From Natronorubrum thiooxidans (GTDB lineage: Archaea; Halobacteriota; Halobacteria; Halobacteriales; Natrialbaceae), in the NCBI RefSeq assembly GCF_900156475.1, contig NZ_FTNR01000004.1, forward strand, positions 62,001-126,000: a stretch of DNA of 64,000 nt, given 5' to 3'. How positions within the stretch are numbered: the stretch's first letter is position 1; the number at the start of each line of letters is the position of its first letter. The position numbers and the translations under genes are program-made. The notes beneath the pieces were generated by a model. The model saw only the letters and a program-made list of their open reading frames with translations. It did no database searches and was not told the origin of the DNA. This document shows positions 35,027 through 43,830 of this stretch, piece by piece.

Positions 35027-35482
35027 TTATTCTGTGTGGGTGACTCCCGTCCCGAGCGAGCACAGCGTCGACACTCGCGCGTTTTCCTTGATTTCGAGCC
35101 CGCCGTCGGCGACCGACAACGGGAGCAGCGGCAGGTGATCTCGGACCTGCATCGAGGGATGGGAACCACCACGAGCGAGCAGTTCGTTGCGCGGCTGGAG
35201 CTGTAAGGGCTCGTCGAGTCCAGTCAGGAACTCGTTGTGCTGGATGACGTATTGGCCACCTTCGAGATGCCACCAGCCGAACTCGTCGTCGGGGTTGTGG
35301 AGGTCGGTCGCGACCGGCTCGAGGTCGGCGTCCTCGAGTTCGTCGCCGCCGAAATCCAGCCGGCCGGGGGCGGCGACCTCGTACACCGCGCTGACGGTTA
35401 GATCGATGCCGTGGTCGTGGATCTGTGTCGGTTCGTACACGAGGTTGTCGACAGCGTCGGCGAGTGGGTTTTCGGCAGACAT
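35027..35482 (-). CDS. dCTP deaminase/dUTPase-like protein lacking the usual active-site motif
   Basis: A 151-residue protein. From about residue 75 the order WWHLEGGQYVIQHNEFLTGL, LQLQPRNELLARGGSHPSM and VADGGLEIKENARVSTL follows the trimeric dCTP deaminase/dUTPase jelly roll. In true enzymes the second block reads G-R-S-S-x-x-R-x-G; here it is RNELLARGG, so the serine is lost, although Arg and Gly remain. It may be a regulatory or structural homologue. The start at 35482 (MSAENPLADAVDN) follows homologue-like character; the longer frame is arginine-rich. Confidence 0.6.
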   Translation of the reverse strand: MSAENPLADAVDNLVYEPTQIHDHGIDLTVSAVYEVAAPGRLDFGGDELEDADLEPVATDLHNPDDEFGWWHLEGGQYVIQHNEFLTGLDEPLQLQPRNELLARGGSHPSMQVRDHLPLLPLSVADGGLEIKENARVSTLCSLGTGVTHTE

Positions 35483-35630
35483 TTCGGTTGGCTTGACGGT
35501 TTCGAGCGGCAAAAACGTGTCTTCGCGAACGCGGGAGCGGGAAAGACGGCGGGCGACCGACACACGGACCCAGACGAGTCAGGCGACCGAACGGATACAC
35601 ATATGCATCGCCGACGCGACGGCACGCACA

Positions 35631-36473
35631 ATGGCACAGCCACAGCTCGAGGCCATCCGTGTCCATCCGATCAAGTCCGTCGATGGGGTGTCGGTCACCG
35701 AAGCCGAGATCGTCGAGAACGGCGGCCTGTCGTGGGACCGACGGTACGCGATCGTCGAACAGTCGCCGGAGACGACGACAGGGACCGGGCCGGGCGGTCG
35801 GTACGTCAACGGGAAACGGGAGCGCCGAGTCCACGACCTCGAGGCGACGTACGATCTCGACCGCGAGACGGTCACCGTCGGCGAACGTGACGGCGACACA
35901 CGCCACACGTACCACCTCGAGCTGGACCGGGACGGTCTCACCTCGTGGCTCTCGGACTTCTTTGGCTATCCGGTCGATCTCGTCCGTGACGACGAGGGCG
36001 GGTTTCCGGACGACACGGACGCCTCGGGGCCGACAGTGATCAGTACGGGGACACTCGAAGACGTCGCCTCGTGGTACGACGGAATCGACGCCGGCGAGAT
36101 GTGTCGTCGGCTGCGTCCGAATCTCGTCCTCGATGCACCTGCGTTCTGGGAGGATCACCTCTACGAGGCACCCGGACGGGTCATCCCCTTCGAGATTGGG
36201 TCAGCGATGCTGTACGGCGTCAACCCGTGTCAGCGGTGTGTCGTTCCGACCCGCGATCCCGATACTGGCGAGCCGACCAACGGATTTCGAGAGACGTTCG
36301 TCGAACGACGGGCGGCGACGCTTCCCGAGTGGGCGAGCAAGGACTGGTTCGATCACTACTTTCGGCTGATGGTCAACACACGCGTGCCCGACGCTTCGTG
36401 GGGGGCGACGCTCGCCGTCGGCGACCCCGTTACCGTCGGCGAGTCGACGATCGATCCGGAACCGGCCGACTGA
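35631..36473 (+). CDS. MOSC-domain protein (YcbX/mARC-like)
   Basis: A 280-residue protein with an N-terminal MOSC beta-barrel domain (LEAIRVHPIKSVDGVSVTEA, NGGLSWDRRYAIVE) and a MOSC domain holding the molybdenum-cofactor cysteine in YGVNPCQRCVVPTRDPDTGE. Relatives (YcbX, mARC) reduce N-hydroxylated compounds with Moco. Electron donors are not nearby. The ATG at 35631 is the family-like start. Confidence 0.88.
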   Translation: MAQPQLEAIRVHPIKSVDGVSVTEAEIVENGGLSWDRRYAIVEQSPETTTGTGPGGRYVNGKRERRVHDLEATYDLDRETVTVGERDGDTRHTYHLELDRDGLTSWLSDFFGYPVDLVRDDEGGFPDDTDASGPTVISTGTLEDVASWYDGIDAGEMCRRLRPNLVLDAPAFWEDHLYEAPGRVIPFEIGSAMLYGVNPCQRCVVPTRDPDTGEPTNGFRETFVERRAATLPEWASKDWFDHYFRLMVNTRVPDASWGATLAVGDPVTVGESTIDPEPAD

Positions 36474-36574
36474 TCCCAAGCGGGCCCGCCATGAAGCCCT
36501 CACGACCGCGGCTGATTTTCAGTTCTGGTACTCACGGGTAAAACGCAAAGAGGGCGCTCCGGCTTTCGGTTGGC

Positions 36575-39295
36575 ATGAACTACGGTCTCGACATCGGGCC
36601 GGACGCGATCCGGGTCGCTATCGACACGCCAGACGGGGTGATCCTCGAGTCGGCACCGGCCCGTGCCACACCGGCCGACGCGGAGACGGGGTCGGCGAGA
36701 GGCATCGACGCGGAACCCGGCGAACCGCTGCTCTCGAACGGTGTGCTGACTGCGGACAGCGACGTCGAGCCGGCGCTCGAGGCACGCCTCCAGGACGTTC
36801 TCGATCTCGACGACGCGAGCGACGGGCAGCTCTGTTATACCACGCCTGGAACACTGGTCGACGCGGCCGAACCGACCGACGCTCGACGTGATGCCGTCGG
36901 TGCGGTTCTCGCCGATCGCGGACTCGATGTGACACCGATCCACAGCGGGTTCGCCGTCGTCTACGACCAGTTCGCCGACGACAACTACACTGGCCTCGGC
37001 GTCCGTCTCGGCCCACAGACGACCAGCGTCGCACTGGCGTACTACGGCGTGCCTGCGGTGGCGTTTTCGCTTGCGAAAGGCAGCGACTGGGTCGTCGACC
37101 GGGCCGCCGACGACACGGATCACGAGCAGGCAGCGGTCGCGTCCGCGCTCGAGGCGTTCGCGCTCGACCCCGACGCGGCGACGGACGAGGTCGAGGCCGC
37201 ACTCACGACGGCGTTCGACGCACTGATCGGCGACCTCGCCGACGCGCTCGAGCGCGAAGCCGGGTCGGCTGATATCCAGCGAGGGTTGGCCGTGCCGCTT
37301 GCCGTCGCGGGACCGGACGCGGTCGAGGGCCTCGAATACCTTCTCGCCGGCCGCGTCGATAGCACACTCCCGATCTCGGTCCGCGATCCGCGACGCGCCG
37401 ACGAGCCGGCCGCAGGCGCTGCCAGAGGGGCGCTCGCGGCTGCGAAAGACGGCGTCGAAGCCCACGAGGCCGTGACGTGGTCGCCGGCTGACGCGGACGA
37501 CGGCGACGGAACCGATGGCACTGTGACAGTGACCAAGCCGACCGGCGAGACGACACTGACGTTCGACGACGCGCTCGATGGCGGAGCCGATGCGGACCGC
37601 GCTCGCGCGGACGACGCGATCGAGCAGTTATTCGATCGGCTCGCCGACCGAGACGACGAGATCCAGTCGATCCGGGCCGATCTCGAATCGGCGGTCGACG
37701 ATCTCGACGAACTCGATGCGCGGACGGCCAGCGCCGACGTAGTCGCGGCCCTCGAAGGCGACCTCGAGCGGATCGCCGAGGAACTGCGCGATCTCGAAGC
37801 CGAAAGCGCGCGCCATGCGAGCAAGCAAACGGTTTCGACCCTCGAAGGCAATCTCGAGACACTTTCGACCGCGTTCGACGGGGTCGAAGACGACGTCGGC
37901 GACCTCGAGTCAGCGTTGGAAGACGAATTCGACACGCTCGAGGCGATGATCGAAACCCTCGAGACGACGACGGCGGACGAGCGAGCGGCACTCGACGACC
38001 GAATCAGTGACCTCGTGGACGATCTCGACGGCGTTTCCGACTGCACTGACACGCTCGACGATCTCCTCGAGGCGCTTCGAACCGAGGTGGAGTCCCTCGA
38101 AACGACGACCGCATCGGCAGCCGACCTCGACGCCGTGACAGAAACCGTCTCGCGGCTCGACGACGACCTCGACACCGTTGGCGAAGACGTCGCTCGACTC
38201 GGGTCGCGATCTGATGGACTTGCCGGCCGGCTCGAGGAACAAGCGACTCGGATCGGCAGCGTCGCCGATCGACTCACGGCCCGCGCTGAGCAGGCCGACG
38301 AGAAACGGGCACAGCTCGAAGACGGCCTCGAGACGGTCGAAACGAGTTTCAAGGACGAACTCGGGACCGTCGAACGCGACCTCGAAACGATTACTGAACG
38401 GCTTGGCGATCTCGACGGGCGGATCGCCGAACTCGGTGGCGAACTCGAGACGACCGCCACTGCCCTCGAGGCTACCGGCGAGCGACTCGGCTCGACGGAG
38501 GATCGCGTGGGGGCGCTTGACGAGGCGCTAACCGACGTCCGCGAGCGTCTTCATGACCGAACCGACGATCTCGACGCCCGTCTCAAGACTGCTCGAGAGA
38601 CGATCACGACCCTCGAGGAAACGGCCGCTGACGACGCGCGGGTAGCCGCCGTCGAAGACGACCTGACAACGGTCGAGACGGTGGTGGCTGATCTGGAAGA
38701 CGACGTTTCGGCCGTCTCGGAAACCGTGGAAACGCTCGAGGAGCGGACGGCCCCAGTAGAGGCGGTCGAGGACCTCGAAACAGATCTCGACGGAGTCGAC
38801 GATGATATCGATTCCCTGACCGACAGCGTGCGCGCGCTCGAGGAGCGCGTCGACGAGACGATGATCGATCTTGAGGCCCGACTCGAGGACGCTACCGAAA
38901 CGATCGACGACGAGGTGACAGCGCTCGAGTGCCGTCTCGAGCGCACGGTCGAGGAAAGCGTCGACGACCTCGCGGCGACGCTCGACAGGGCTGACGATTC
39001 GACCGAAGCGCAGCTGTCGGCGATCGAGACCCGCGTCAGCGATCTCGAGTCCGCGATCGAGACTGACCGAGCGGACGACTTCGAAGCGATTCGAACCGAT
39101 CTCGAGACCGTACAGGATCAGATCGAGACGGATGCCGCTCCAGCTCTCGGCACGCAACTCGCCGCTGGTGGAGGCGGTGCCGGTGTCGTTGCAGGGAGCG
39201 TCGCTGCGCTTACCGGCGAGGCGACCGTCGGAATCGCCGCGGTCGTCGTCGGGGTGGTCCTGATCGCTGCGGTGATCGTTCGTGAGCACTCATAG
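36575..39295 (+). CDS. Actin/FtsA/Hsp70-like domain fused to a long coiled coil and a C-terminal membrane anchor
   Basis: A 906-residue acidic protein. Residues 1-290 follow the ASKHA (actin/Hsp70/FtsA) order: a phosphate-1-like MNYGLDIGPDAIRVAIDTPD, a phosphate-2-like GLGVRLGPQTTSVALAYYG near 140, KGSDWVVDRAA, and an adenosine-like LAVAGPDAVEGLEYLLAGR near 240 followed by AAGAARGALAAAKDG. The motif glycines and acids are partly altered, so ATP hydrolysis is uncertain. Residues 345-858 are almost continuous heptad-like coiled coil (LETTTASAADLDAVTETVSR style). Residues 860-902 form one or two membrane spans (AAVVVGVVLIAAVIV) before REHS. The build suggests a membrane-tethered filament or scaffold. 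No homologue name is recognised. The gene stands alone. Confidence 0.8.
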   Translation: MNYGLDIGPDAIRVAIDTPDGVILESAPARATPADAETGSARGIDAEPGEPLLSNGVLTADSDVEPALEARLQDVLDLDDASDGQLCYTTPGTLVDAAEPTDARRDAVGAVLADRGLDVTPIHSGFAVVYDQFADDNYTGLGVRLGPQTTSVALAYYGVPAVAFSLAKGSDWVVDRAADDTDHEQAAVASALEAFALDPDAATDEVEAALTTAFDALIGDLADALEREAGSADIQRGLAVPLAVAGPDAVEGLEYLLAGRVDSTLPISVRDPRRADEPAAGAARGALAAAKDGVEAHEAVTWSPADADDGDGTDGTVTVTKPTGETTLTFDDALDGGADADRARADDAIEQLFDRLADRDDEIQSIRADLESAVDDLDELDARTASADVVAALEGDLERIAEELRDLEAESARHASKQTVSTLEGNLETLSTAFDGVEDDVGDLESALEDEFDTLEAMIETLETTTADERAALDDRISDLVDDLDGVSDCTDTLDDLLEALRTEVESLETTTASAADLDAVTETVSRLDDDLDTVGEDVARLGSRSDGLAGRLEEQATRIGSVADRLTARAEQADEKRAQLEDGLETVETSFKDELGTVERDLETITERLGDLDGRIAELGGELETTATALEATGERLGSTEDRVGALDEALTDVRERLHDRTDDLDARLKTARETITTLEETAADDARVAAVEDDLTTVETVVADLEDDVSAVSETVETLEERTAPVEAVEDLETDLDGVDDDIDSLTDSVRALEERVDETMIDLEARLEDATETIDDEVTALECRLERTVEESVDDLAATLDRADDSTEAQLSAIETRVSDLESAIETDRADDFEAIRTDLETVQDQIETDAAPALGTQLAAGGGGAGVVAGSVAALTGEATVGIAAVVVGVVLIAAVIVREHS

Positions 39296-39385
39296 ACACG
39301 GGAGCGCCGCTCGAGCGTCGGTCTCGAGGGCTCGACGCGGCAATCGTACCGCCGAACGAAGCATTGAGACGCGCCGACGACTCGA

Positions 39386-39517
39386 CTACTCCCGGATCAA
39401 CTCAACGTTTCGCATCTCGCCCCCGCAGCGCCGGCAGCTACCGAGGAGTGCGTCCGCGACCGTCTCTCGGCGGCCACAGACGACACACTCGTACTCGAGT
39501 GGTTCTACAACAGACAT
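39386..39517 (-). CDS. Rubrerythrin-like zinc microprotein, 43 residues
   Basis: Starts MSVVEPLEYECVVCGRRETV and continues ALLGSCRRCGGEMRNVELIR. The C-x2-C ... C-x2-C-GG spacing matches the short rubredoxin/rubrerythrin-like knuckle proteins annotated in haloarchaea. It binds zinc or iron; function unknown. A second member of the same kind lies at 41697-41837. Too short for normal ORF cut-offs. Confidence 0.75.
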   Translation of the reverse strand: MSVVEPLEYECVVCGRRETVADALLGSCRRCGGEMRNVELIRE

Positions 39518-39585
39518 GTTCGTAGGTATGTAACGAGGTGTGTTAACTCTTTTCATGGTAAAACGCGACTACGGGCGCGGCTGTG

Positions 39586-39666
39586 ATACGGACTGCTGTA
39601 GTCAATTACCGCCGATCACCGACCCGTCTCTGGTGATCGGCGGTAAATCGGTATAGCAGACCGTAT
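39586..39666. repeat. Large near-perfect palindrome, 81 bp
   Basis: The core is a perfect 14-bp inverted repeat TACCGCCGATCACC (39607-39620) / GGTGATCGGCGGTA (39632-39645) with an 11-bp centre. Outer arms ATACGGACTGCTGTA (39586-39600) and TATAGCAGACCGTAT (39652-39666) pair with few mismatches. It lies 24 bp beyond the stop of the MFS gene. It could be a miniature inverted-repeat element, a very strong terminator or a cruciform. Confidence 0.75.
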
Positions 39667-39690
39667 GAGTGTGTCGAGCGTACCGCCGAG

Positions 39691-40956
39691 CTACTCGAGG
39701 AACCAGAGCACGACACCGAGTCCTGTCGCGGCGACGATCGCGGCCGCGAGCAACCAGAATGCAGCCCGGAAGCCGGCTGTTTCCGACAGCGTGCCGACGA
39801 TCGCGGGTGCGACCGCGCCTGCACCCATCAACATCGTTCTGACCACCCCGAGTCCACCGCCGGCGACGTCATCAGGAATCGTCGACATCAGGTACGCCCC
39901 CCGCACGGGTCGAAAGCCGTGTGCACCGATTCCGACGGCGACGAGTGCGGCGCCAAGGACAATCGGACCGACCGAGCCGGTCAGTGAAATAAACGCGATG
40001 AGCGCGAGCGAGGCGAGGCCCAACGTCGCGACGATTATCGGGAGTCGGCCGATCCGATCGCTGAGGTCGCCTGTGACGAGTTGAACCAGACTCGCAAGGA
40101 AGAGCGCGCTGTAGAGGACGCCCGCGACCGCATCCGTCAGACCGGCCGCCTGTGTAAGGTAGAGCGGGGCAAACGCAACGAATCCGTTGTACGTGAAGGA
40201 AAATAGGATCGTCAGGAGGGCAAACACCGAGAATCGCCAGTCTCGAAAGAGCGTGACGTACTGGCCAACGCCGACGGTTGTCGCTGCGGTCGGCGCGGCG
40301 TCACCTTCGGATTCGCTCGGCAAGCGTCGGGAGACCCGGGTTCGGAACACCACGGCGAGGCCGAGCCCGGCGAGACCGGCGAACAGGAAGATGAGCCGCC
40401 AGCTATCGCCAAGCGCAAACGAAACGCCCGCGACGACGACGATCGCAGCGGGTGCGACCACGCCGCCAAAAGCCCCGAACGTATCGAGAACCCCGAGCGC
40501 CCGACCAGTCCGGGACGGATACGCTCGAGACAACAGCCGGACGGCGACGGTCTTATGCGCTCCGGTTCCAGCACCCATGACGAGCATCGCTCCGACGAGG
40601 ACGAGAAACGGGGAGTCGAAGACGAGCGCGAGCGCCGCGAGCGCCGCGACGAGCGCACCGGCAGTAATGACGACGATTGAACCGAGTCGGTCGGCCAGCA
40701 CGCCCGAGGGGAACTGCATCGCGGCATAGACGAGCATAAATCCGGAGAACGCCGTTCCGAGGACCGCGTTTGAAACGCCGTAGCTCGCCTGAAACGAGCC
40801 GAACAACGGCGGAAACGCGTACCGCAAAAACTTCCCGAGAAACCAGATCGCCGCCGTCACCACGAGCACGTCGTACTGTGCGACCTTGCTGGCCGCCTCT
40901 CGAATCGACGCCTCGTTCACGTTCGCCAGTAGGTCAGTGGCCGGATGAATACTCAC
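39691..40956 (-). CDS. MFS transporter
   Basis: A 12-span transporter of the major facilitator superfamily with the A-motif GVLADRLGSIVVITAG after TM2 and its repeat GDLSDRIGRLPIIVATLG after TM8, plus AYPSRTGRALGVLDTFGAFG. With the GTG at 40956 it has 421 residues; the frame stays open to a GTG at 41046 (451 residues) that is about 25 nt after a weak TATA-like CAATATG, so the longer form cannot be excluded. Substrate unknown, the fold being close to sugar-phosphate or drug carriers. Confidence 0.85.
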   Translation of the reverse strand: MSIHPATDLLANVNEASIREAASKVAQYDVLVVTAAIWFLGKFLRYAFPPLFGSFQASYGVSNAVLGTAFSGFMLVYAAMQFPSGVLADRLGSIVVITAGALVAALAALALVFDSPFLVLVGAMLVMGAGTGAHKTVAVRLLSRAYPSRTGRALGVLDTFGAFGGVVAPAAIVVVAGVSFALGDSWRLIFLFAGLAGLGLAVVFRTRVSRRLPSESEGDAAPTAATTVGVGQYVTLFRDWRFSVFALLTILFSFTYNGFVAFAPLYLTQAAGLTDAVAGVLYSALFLASLVQLVTGDLSDRIGRLPIIVATLGLASLALIAFISLTGSVGPIVLGAALVAVGIGAHGFRPVRGAYLMSTIPDDVAGGGLGVVRTMLMGAGAVAPAIVGTLSETAGFRAAFWLLAAAIVAATGLGVVLWFLE

Positions 40957-41155
40957 CGATTCGAGACTCGAGTACGCCCAGAAGTCGACACCGACGCGCG
41001 GCCGAACGCCGCTGACCCTGCGCTCGGGCGGACACCGAATCCACACCTTATCTGAGAGGGAAGCGCCTCATATTGATGTGATTAACCACCATATGGTTGT
41101 ACTAGTTCTTAACCGATCAACATTATATGGGTGTCGATGCCAGAATACGGTACCG

Positions 41156-41338
41156 ATGGCAGTGAACACCACCACGAATTGGAACGATCTCACCAGCTGT
41201 CCGTTCTGTGGGGACGAACTCGCCTCGCCCGGTGCCGGATTCATCGATCACATCGACAGCAGCGCCAACTGTGAAGACGGGTTCGAACAGTGGCGAGCGA
41301 ACATCGCCGGCGACCTCGCCGGCGAATGGTCCGGTTAG
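41156..41338 (+). CDS. Small zinc-finger protein, 60 residues
   Basis: Starts MAVNTTTNWNDLTSCPFCGD. The pattern C-x2-C ... H-x-DSSANC (CPFCGDELASPGAGFIDHID, then C) fits a C2HC finger. An amphipathic end (GFEQWRANIAGDL) follows. A TATA box TTATATG (41123-41129) about 28 nt upstream of the ATG supports this start over the frame opening at 41078. Function unknown; one of many such haloarchaeal proteins. Confidence 0.75.
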   Translation: MAVNTTTNWNDLTSCPFCGDELASPGAGFIDHIDSSANCEDGFEQWRANIAGDLAGEWSG

Positions 41339-41696
41339 AGACGGCCCGTGGCGATCTGTTGGCGACACCTGCCTCGCACCCGGCCGCTTTTTCTTGACGA
41401 ATTCGGTATCGTGCCGTATCGCTGGCATCAGTCAGCATCGTTGTCGCTTTCGGACCCGTCCGAGTCTTCGTCAACCGTGTCCAGCGTGTGCTGGTCGTCG
41501 TATCATCGAGTCCGACCGACGATCATCGAAGGTGGCCGTGGCTGACCGTTCCCCGTAGCGGATCTGGGGCACGAGTTATCACCGCAAAACTGAGCGAACG
41601 TCCAAAATATTATCAGATATAGGGCTATATGTCGTCAGAGTCGTGCTAGACTAATACCAACGCAACTCTTTTTATGTTGTATGTTAGCAAACAACT
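41339..41696. other. Intergenic region, 358 bp, with a possible gene remnant
   Basis: No complete gene is seen. On the minus strand 41428-41502 reads DDQHTLDTVDEDSDGSESDN and ends AD, a tail typical of haloarchaeal acidic proteins, but a stop codon precedes it and no start is available; this may be the remains of a decayed gene or chance. The right 130 bp are AT-rich (CCAAAATATTATCAG) and end in the TATA box of the next small gene. Confidence 0.45.
41669..41675 (+). promoter_or_regulatory. TATA box of the zinc microprotein at 41697
   Basis: TTTTTAT centred about 25 nt before the ATG at 41697, giving a leaderless transcript and supporting this very short gene. Confidence 0.55.
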
Positions 41697-41837
41697 ATGG
41701 TTCACAACGATCCATACACACCGACCCGATCGTACTACGAATGCATCGACTGTGGGCATCGAGAAGTAGCCGATTCGGTCGCGTTCTGTCCGAACTGCGG
41801 CGGTCACACGACGAATATCGCAGTCGCTCGAGAGTGA
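41697..41837 (+). CDS. Rubrerythrin-like zinc microprotein, 46 residues
   Basis: Starts MVHNDPYTPTRSYYECIDCG and ends AFCPNCGGHTTNIAVARE. The YECxxC...CPxCGG order is that of rubrerythrin-like domain proteins in haloarchaea, with both metal knuckles intact. TATA-to-ATG distance is about 25 nt. Related to 39386-39517 on the opposite strand. Function unknown; likely zinc or iron binding. Confidence 0.8.
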   Translation: MVHNDPYTPTRSYYECIDCGHREVADSVAFCPNCGGHTTNIAVARE

Positions 41838-41864
41838 CGACCGGCGAGAACGCTGCAACCCTCC

Positions 41865-42332
41865 TCAGTCGAAGTCCGGGAGATCCTCCGGCGGTTCGTA
41901 CTCGGCTTCCCAGTCGATGTAGTCGTCTTTGAGTACCTCTGAAACGATCTGTCCGAACTCGGTCAGTTCGGCGTTGATCGAGGAAACGGTCCCCCACGTA
42001 TCGAGTTCGGGGTGATACGCTCGAGTCTGCCAGTCCTCCGGAATGCCGGGGGCGTGATAGCCGACGCGGTCGGCGAAGTCGTCCCAAAAGAAGTCAAATT
42101 CGGCGAAGAGGTCGAGATCGCGGGCGATGTCGTACGCTCGCTCCTCGAGGTCGGCATCGGCAAGCCACAGTTCGAACGCTTCCTCCCAGGCACCGTCTTC
42201 GAGGAACGCCTGGAGGTCCTCACGGCGGTAATCGATCTCGCTACCATCGCCGCTGATCGTCGCGTCCTCGTACTCGTTCGGATCGACGAACTCCAGTTCC
42301 GGCGGCGCAGGGGGTTCGACCTCGAGTGTCAT
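41865..42332 (-). CDS. Conserved acidic protein, 155 residues
   Basis: Starts MTLEVEPPAPPELEFVDPNE. It is soluble, highly acidic and aromatic (EEAFELWLADADLEERAYDI, LFAEFDFFWDDFADRVGYHA) and ends EPPEDLPDFD. No family is recognised. The start at 42332 is supported by a TATA-like TTCTTATG about 27 nt upstream; the longer frame starts at 42359. Low pI and orderly helices suggest a real cytosolic protein. Confidence 0.75.
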   Translation of the reverse strand: MTLEVEPPAPPELEFVDPNEYEDATISGDGSEIDYRREDLQAFLEDGAWEEAFELWLADADLEERAYDIARDLDLFAEFDFFWDDFADRVGYHAPGIPEDWQTRAYHPELDTWGTVSSINAELTEFGQIVSEVLKDDYIDWEAEYEPPEDLPDFD

Positions 42333-42475
42333 GATCGGGGATACGACCGGTTTGGGCATAAGAATTCCTTCCCCGGAACGGCTCGCACTCGAGTGAGCCG
42401 ACAGTCGACCCGTCTGTGACGTCCTGCGTGTGGCCGATCCCTACAGTTATTCCGTTTCAGTGTCAACACGTAGTC

Positions 42476-42865
42476 ATGGGCAGCGAGAGCGGCGGAAGGA
42501 ACTACAGTCTCACGGAGATCTTCGCGATCAAGTTCGTCCTCGCCGACATCCTGATCATCGCCGTGTTGCTGTTGGCCGGACCGCTGTATGCGCTCGCGAT
42601 CACGGCGCTGCTCGTAGGTAGCGTCTTTCTCGTCTGGTATCTCACTCAGCGCGTCGATCGTGTCGACCCCGACGACGAGACGGCCGTCTCGAGTCGAACA
42701 GCGTCCGAACGCGATCCCGTCACGAAACTCCAGAAGCGGTATGCGGCCGGCGAACTCTCCGATGCCGAGTTCGAAGCCAAACTCGAGCGACTGATCGATG
42801 CCGATGAGCGGGCCGACGCCGCCGGTGTCGACACGGCGGAGTTGGAACTCGAGCGCTCGGAGTGA
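42476..42865 (+). CDS. Two-span membrane protein with SHOCT domain
   Basis: A 129-residue protein. Residues 18-58 form two membrane spans (FAIKFVLADILIIAVLLLAG and LAITALLVGSVFLVWYLTQR). Residues about 80-108 are a SHOCT domain (DPVTKLQKRYAAGELSDAEF then EAKLERL), a short helical oligomerisation module at protein C-termini. Many haloarchaea have such proteins; roles are unknown. Confidence 0.85.
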   Translation: MGSESGGRNYSLTEIFAIKFVLADILIIAVLLLAGPLYALAITALLVGSVFLVWYLTQRVDRVDPDDETAVSSRTASERDPVTKLQKRYAAGELSDAEFEAKLERLIDADERADAAGVDTAELELERSE

Positions 42866-42934
42866 CCGTCGGCTGCCGACGGCCGAGTTCCCCGAACCCA
42901 ACACTCAATCGACAGCCAGCCCTAGCAATGCATA

Positions 42935-43714
42935 ATGACTCACTACGAGGCGGCGATCCTCGACGTCGACGGCACCATTATCCGGGGCGAAGAGTTGCTC
43001 CCGAACGTCACCAACGGCCTCTACGCCCTCGAGGACGCCGGCATCGACCGACTGCTGTTCTCGAACAATCCGACACGCGGCAGCGATCACTACGGGGAGC
43101 GACTCGAGCCACACGGAATCACGATCGACCCTGAAACTGTGCTTACCTCGGCGACCGTCTCGGCGGCATATCTCGCGACGACTCATCCCGGTGCGACGGT
43201 CTACCTCGTCGGCAGCGAGCGACTCGAGGCGATCCTCAGAGACGCAGCCATCGAGGTGACCGACGATCCCGAGGGTGCCGACGTCGTCCTCGGCTCGTTC
43301 GACAAGAACTTCTCGTACGGCGGGCTCTGGGGCGCATTGCGCGCCCTCGAGGGCGACGTTCCGTTCTACGGCACCGACCCCGATGCGACGATTCCGATCG
43401 ACGACGGGGAGATCCCCGGCACTGGAGCGATCCTCGCCGCAATGGAAGCCGTCGCCGGACGAGAACCCGACGCGATCCTCGGCAAACCCTCGTCGATCGC
43501 CGCCACGGCCGCGATGGATCGTCTCGAGGCCGATCCCGAACGAACACTGGTGGTCGGCGATCGGCTCGACACCGATATCCAACTGGGGAATCGGGCCGGG
43601 ATGACGACCGCGCTTGTTCGGACCGGCGTCACGGATCAGGCTGCACTCGAGGGCGCAGCCGTCCAACCCGACTACGTCCTCGATTCGCTTGCCGACGTCG
43701 AAACGCTGCTGTAG
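42935..43714 (+). CDS. HAD-IIA family phosphatase (NagD-like)
   Basis: A 259-residue phosphohydrolase. HAD motif I is AAILDVDGTIIRGEELL (nucleophile Asp in DVDGT), motif II is LLFSNNPTRGSDHYGE, motif III LGKPSSIAATAAMD, motif IV VVGDRLDTDIQLGNRAGMTT. The C2b cap identifies class IIA, whose members remove phosphate from sugar phosphates, nucleotides or phosphoglycolate. The substrate is not evident from neighbours. Confidence 0.93.
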   Translation: MTHYEAAILDVDGTIIRGEELLPNVTNGLYALEDAGIDRLLFSNNPTRGSDHYGERLEPHGITIDPETVLTSATVSAAYLATTHPGATVYLVGSERLEAILRDAAIEVTDDPEGADVVLGSFDKNFSYGGLWGALRALEGDVPFYGTDPDATIPIDDGEIPGTGAILAAMEAVAGREPDAILGKPSSIAATAAMDRLEADPERTLVVGDRLDTDIQLGNRAGMTTALVRTGVTDQAALEGAAVQPDYVLDSLADVETLL

Positions 43715-43830
43715 CCGAGACGTGCTCGAAGGCCGGGACGGCGGATAGGGGGGGCTGTTCGAGATTGTCACCACTGCATATTGTGGGTATGAGAGACATA
43801 TTTATGCGTAACAGTCACGATAGTCGAAAC

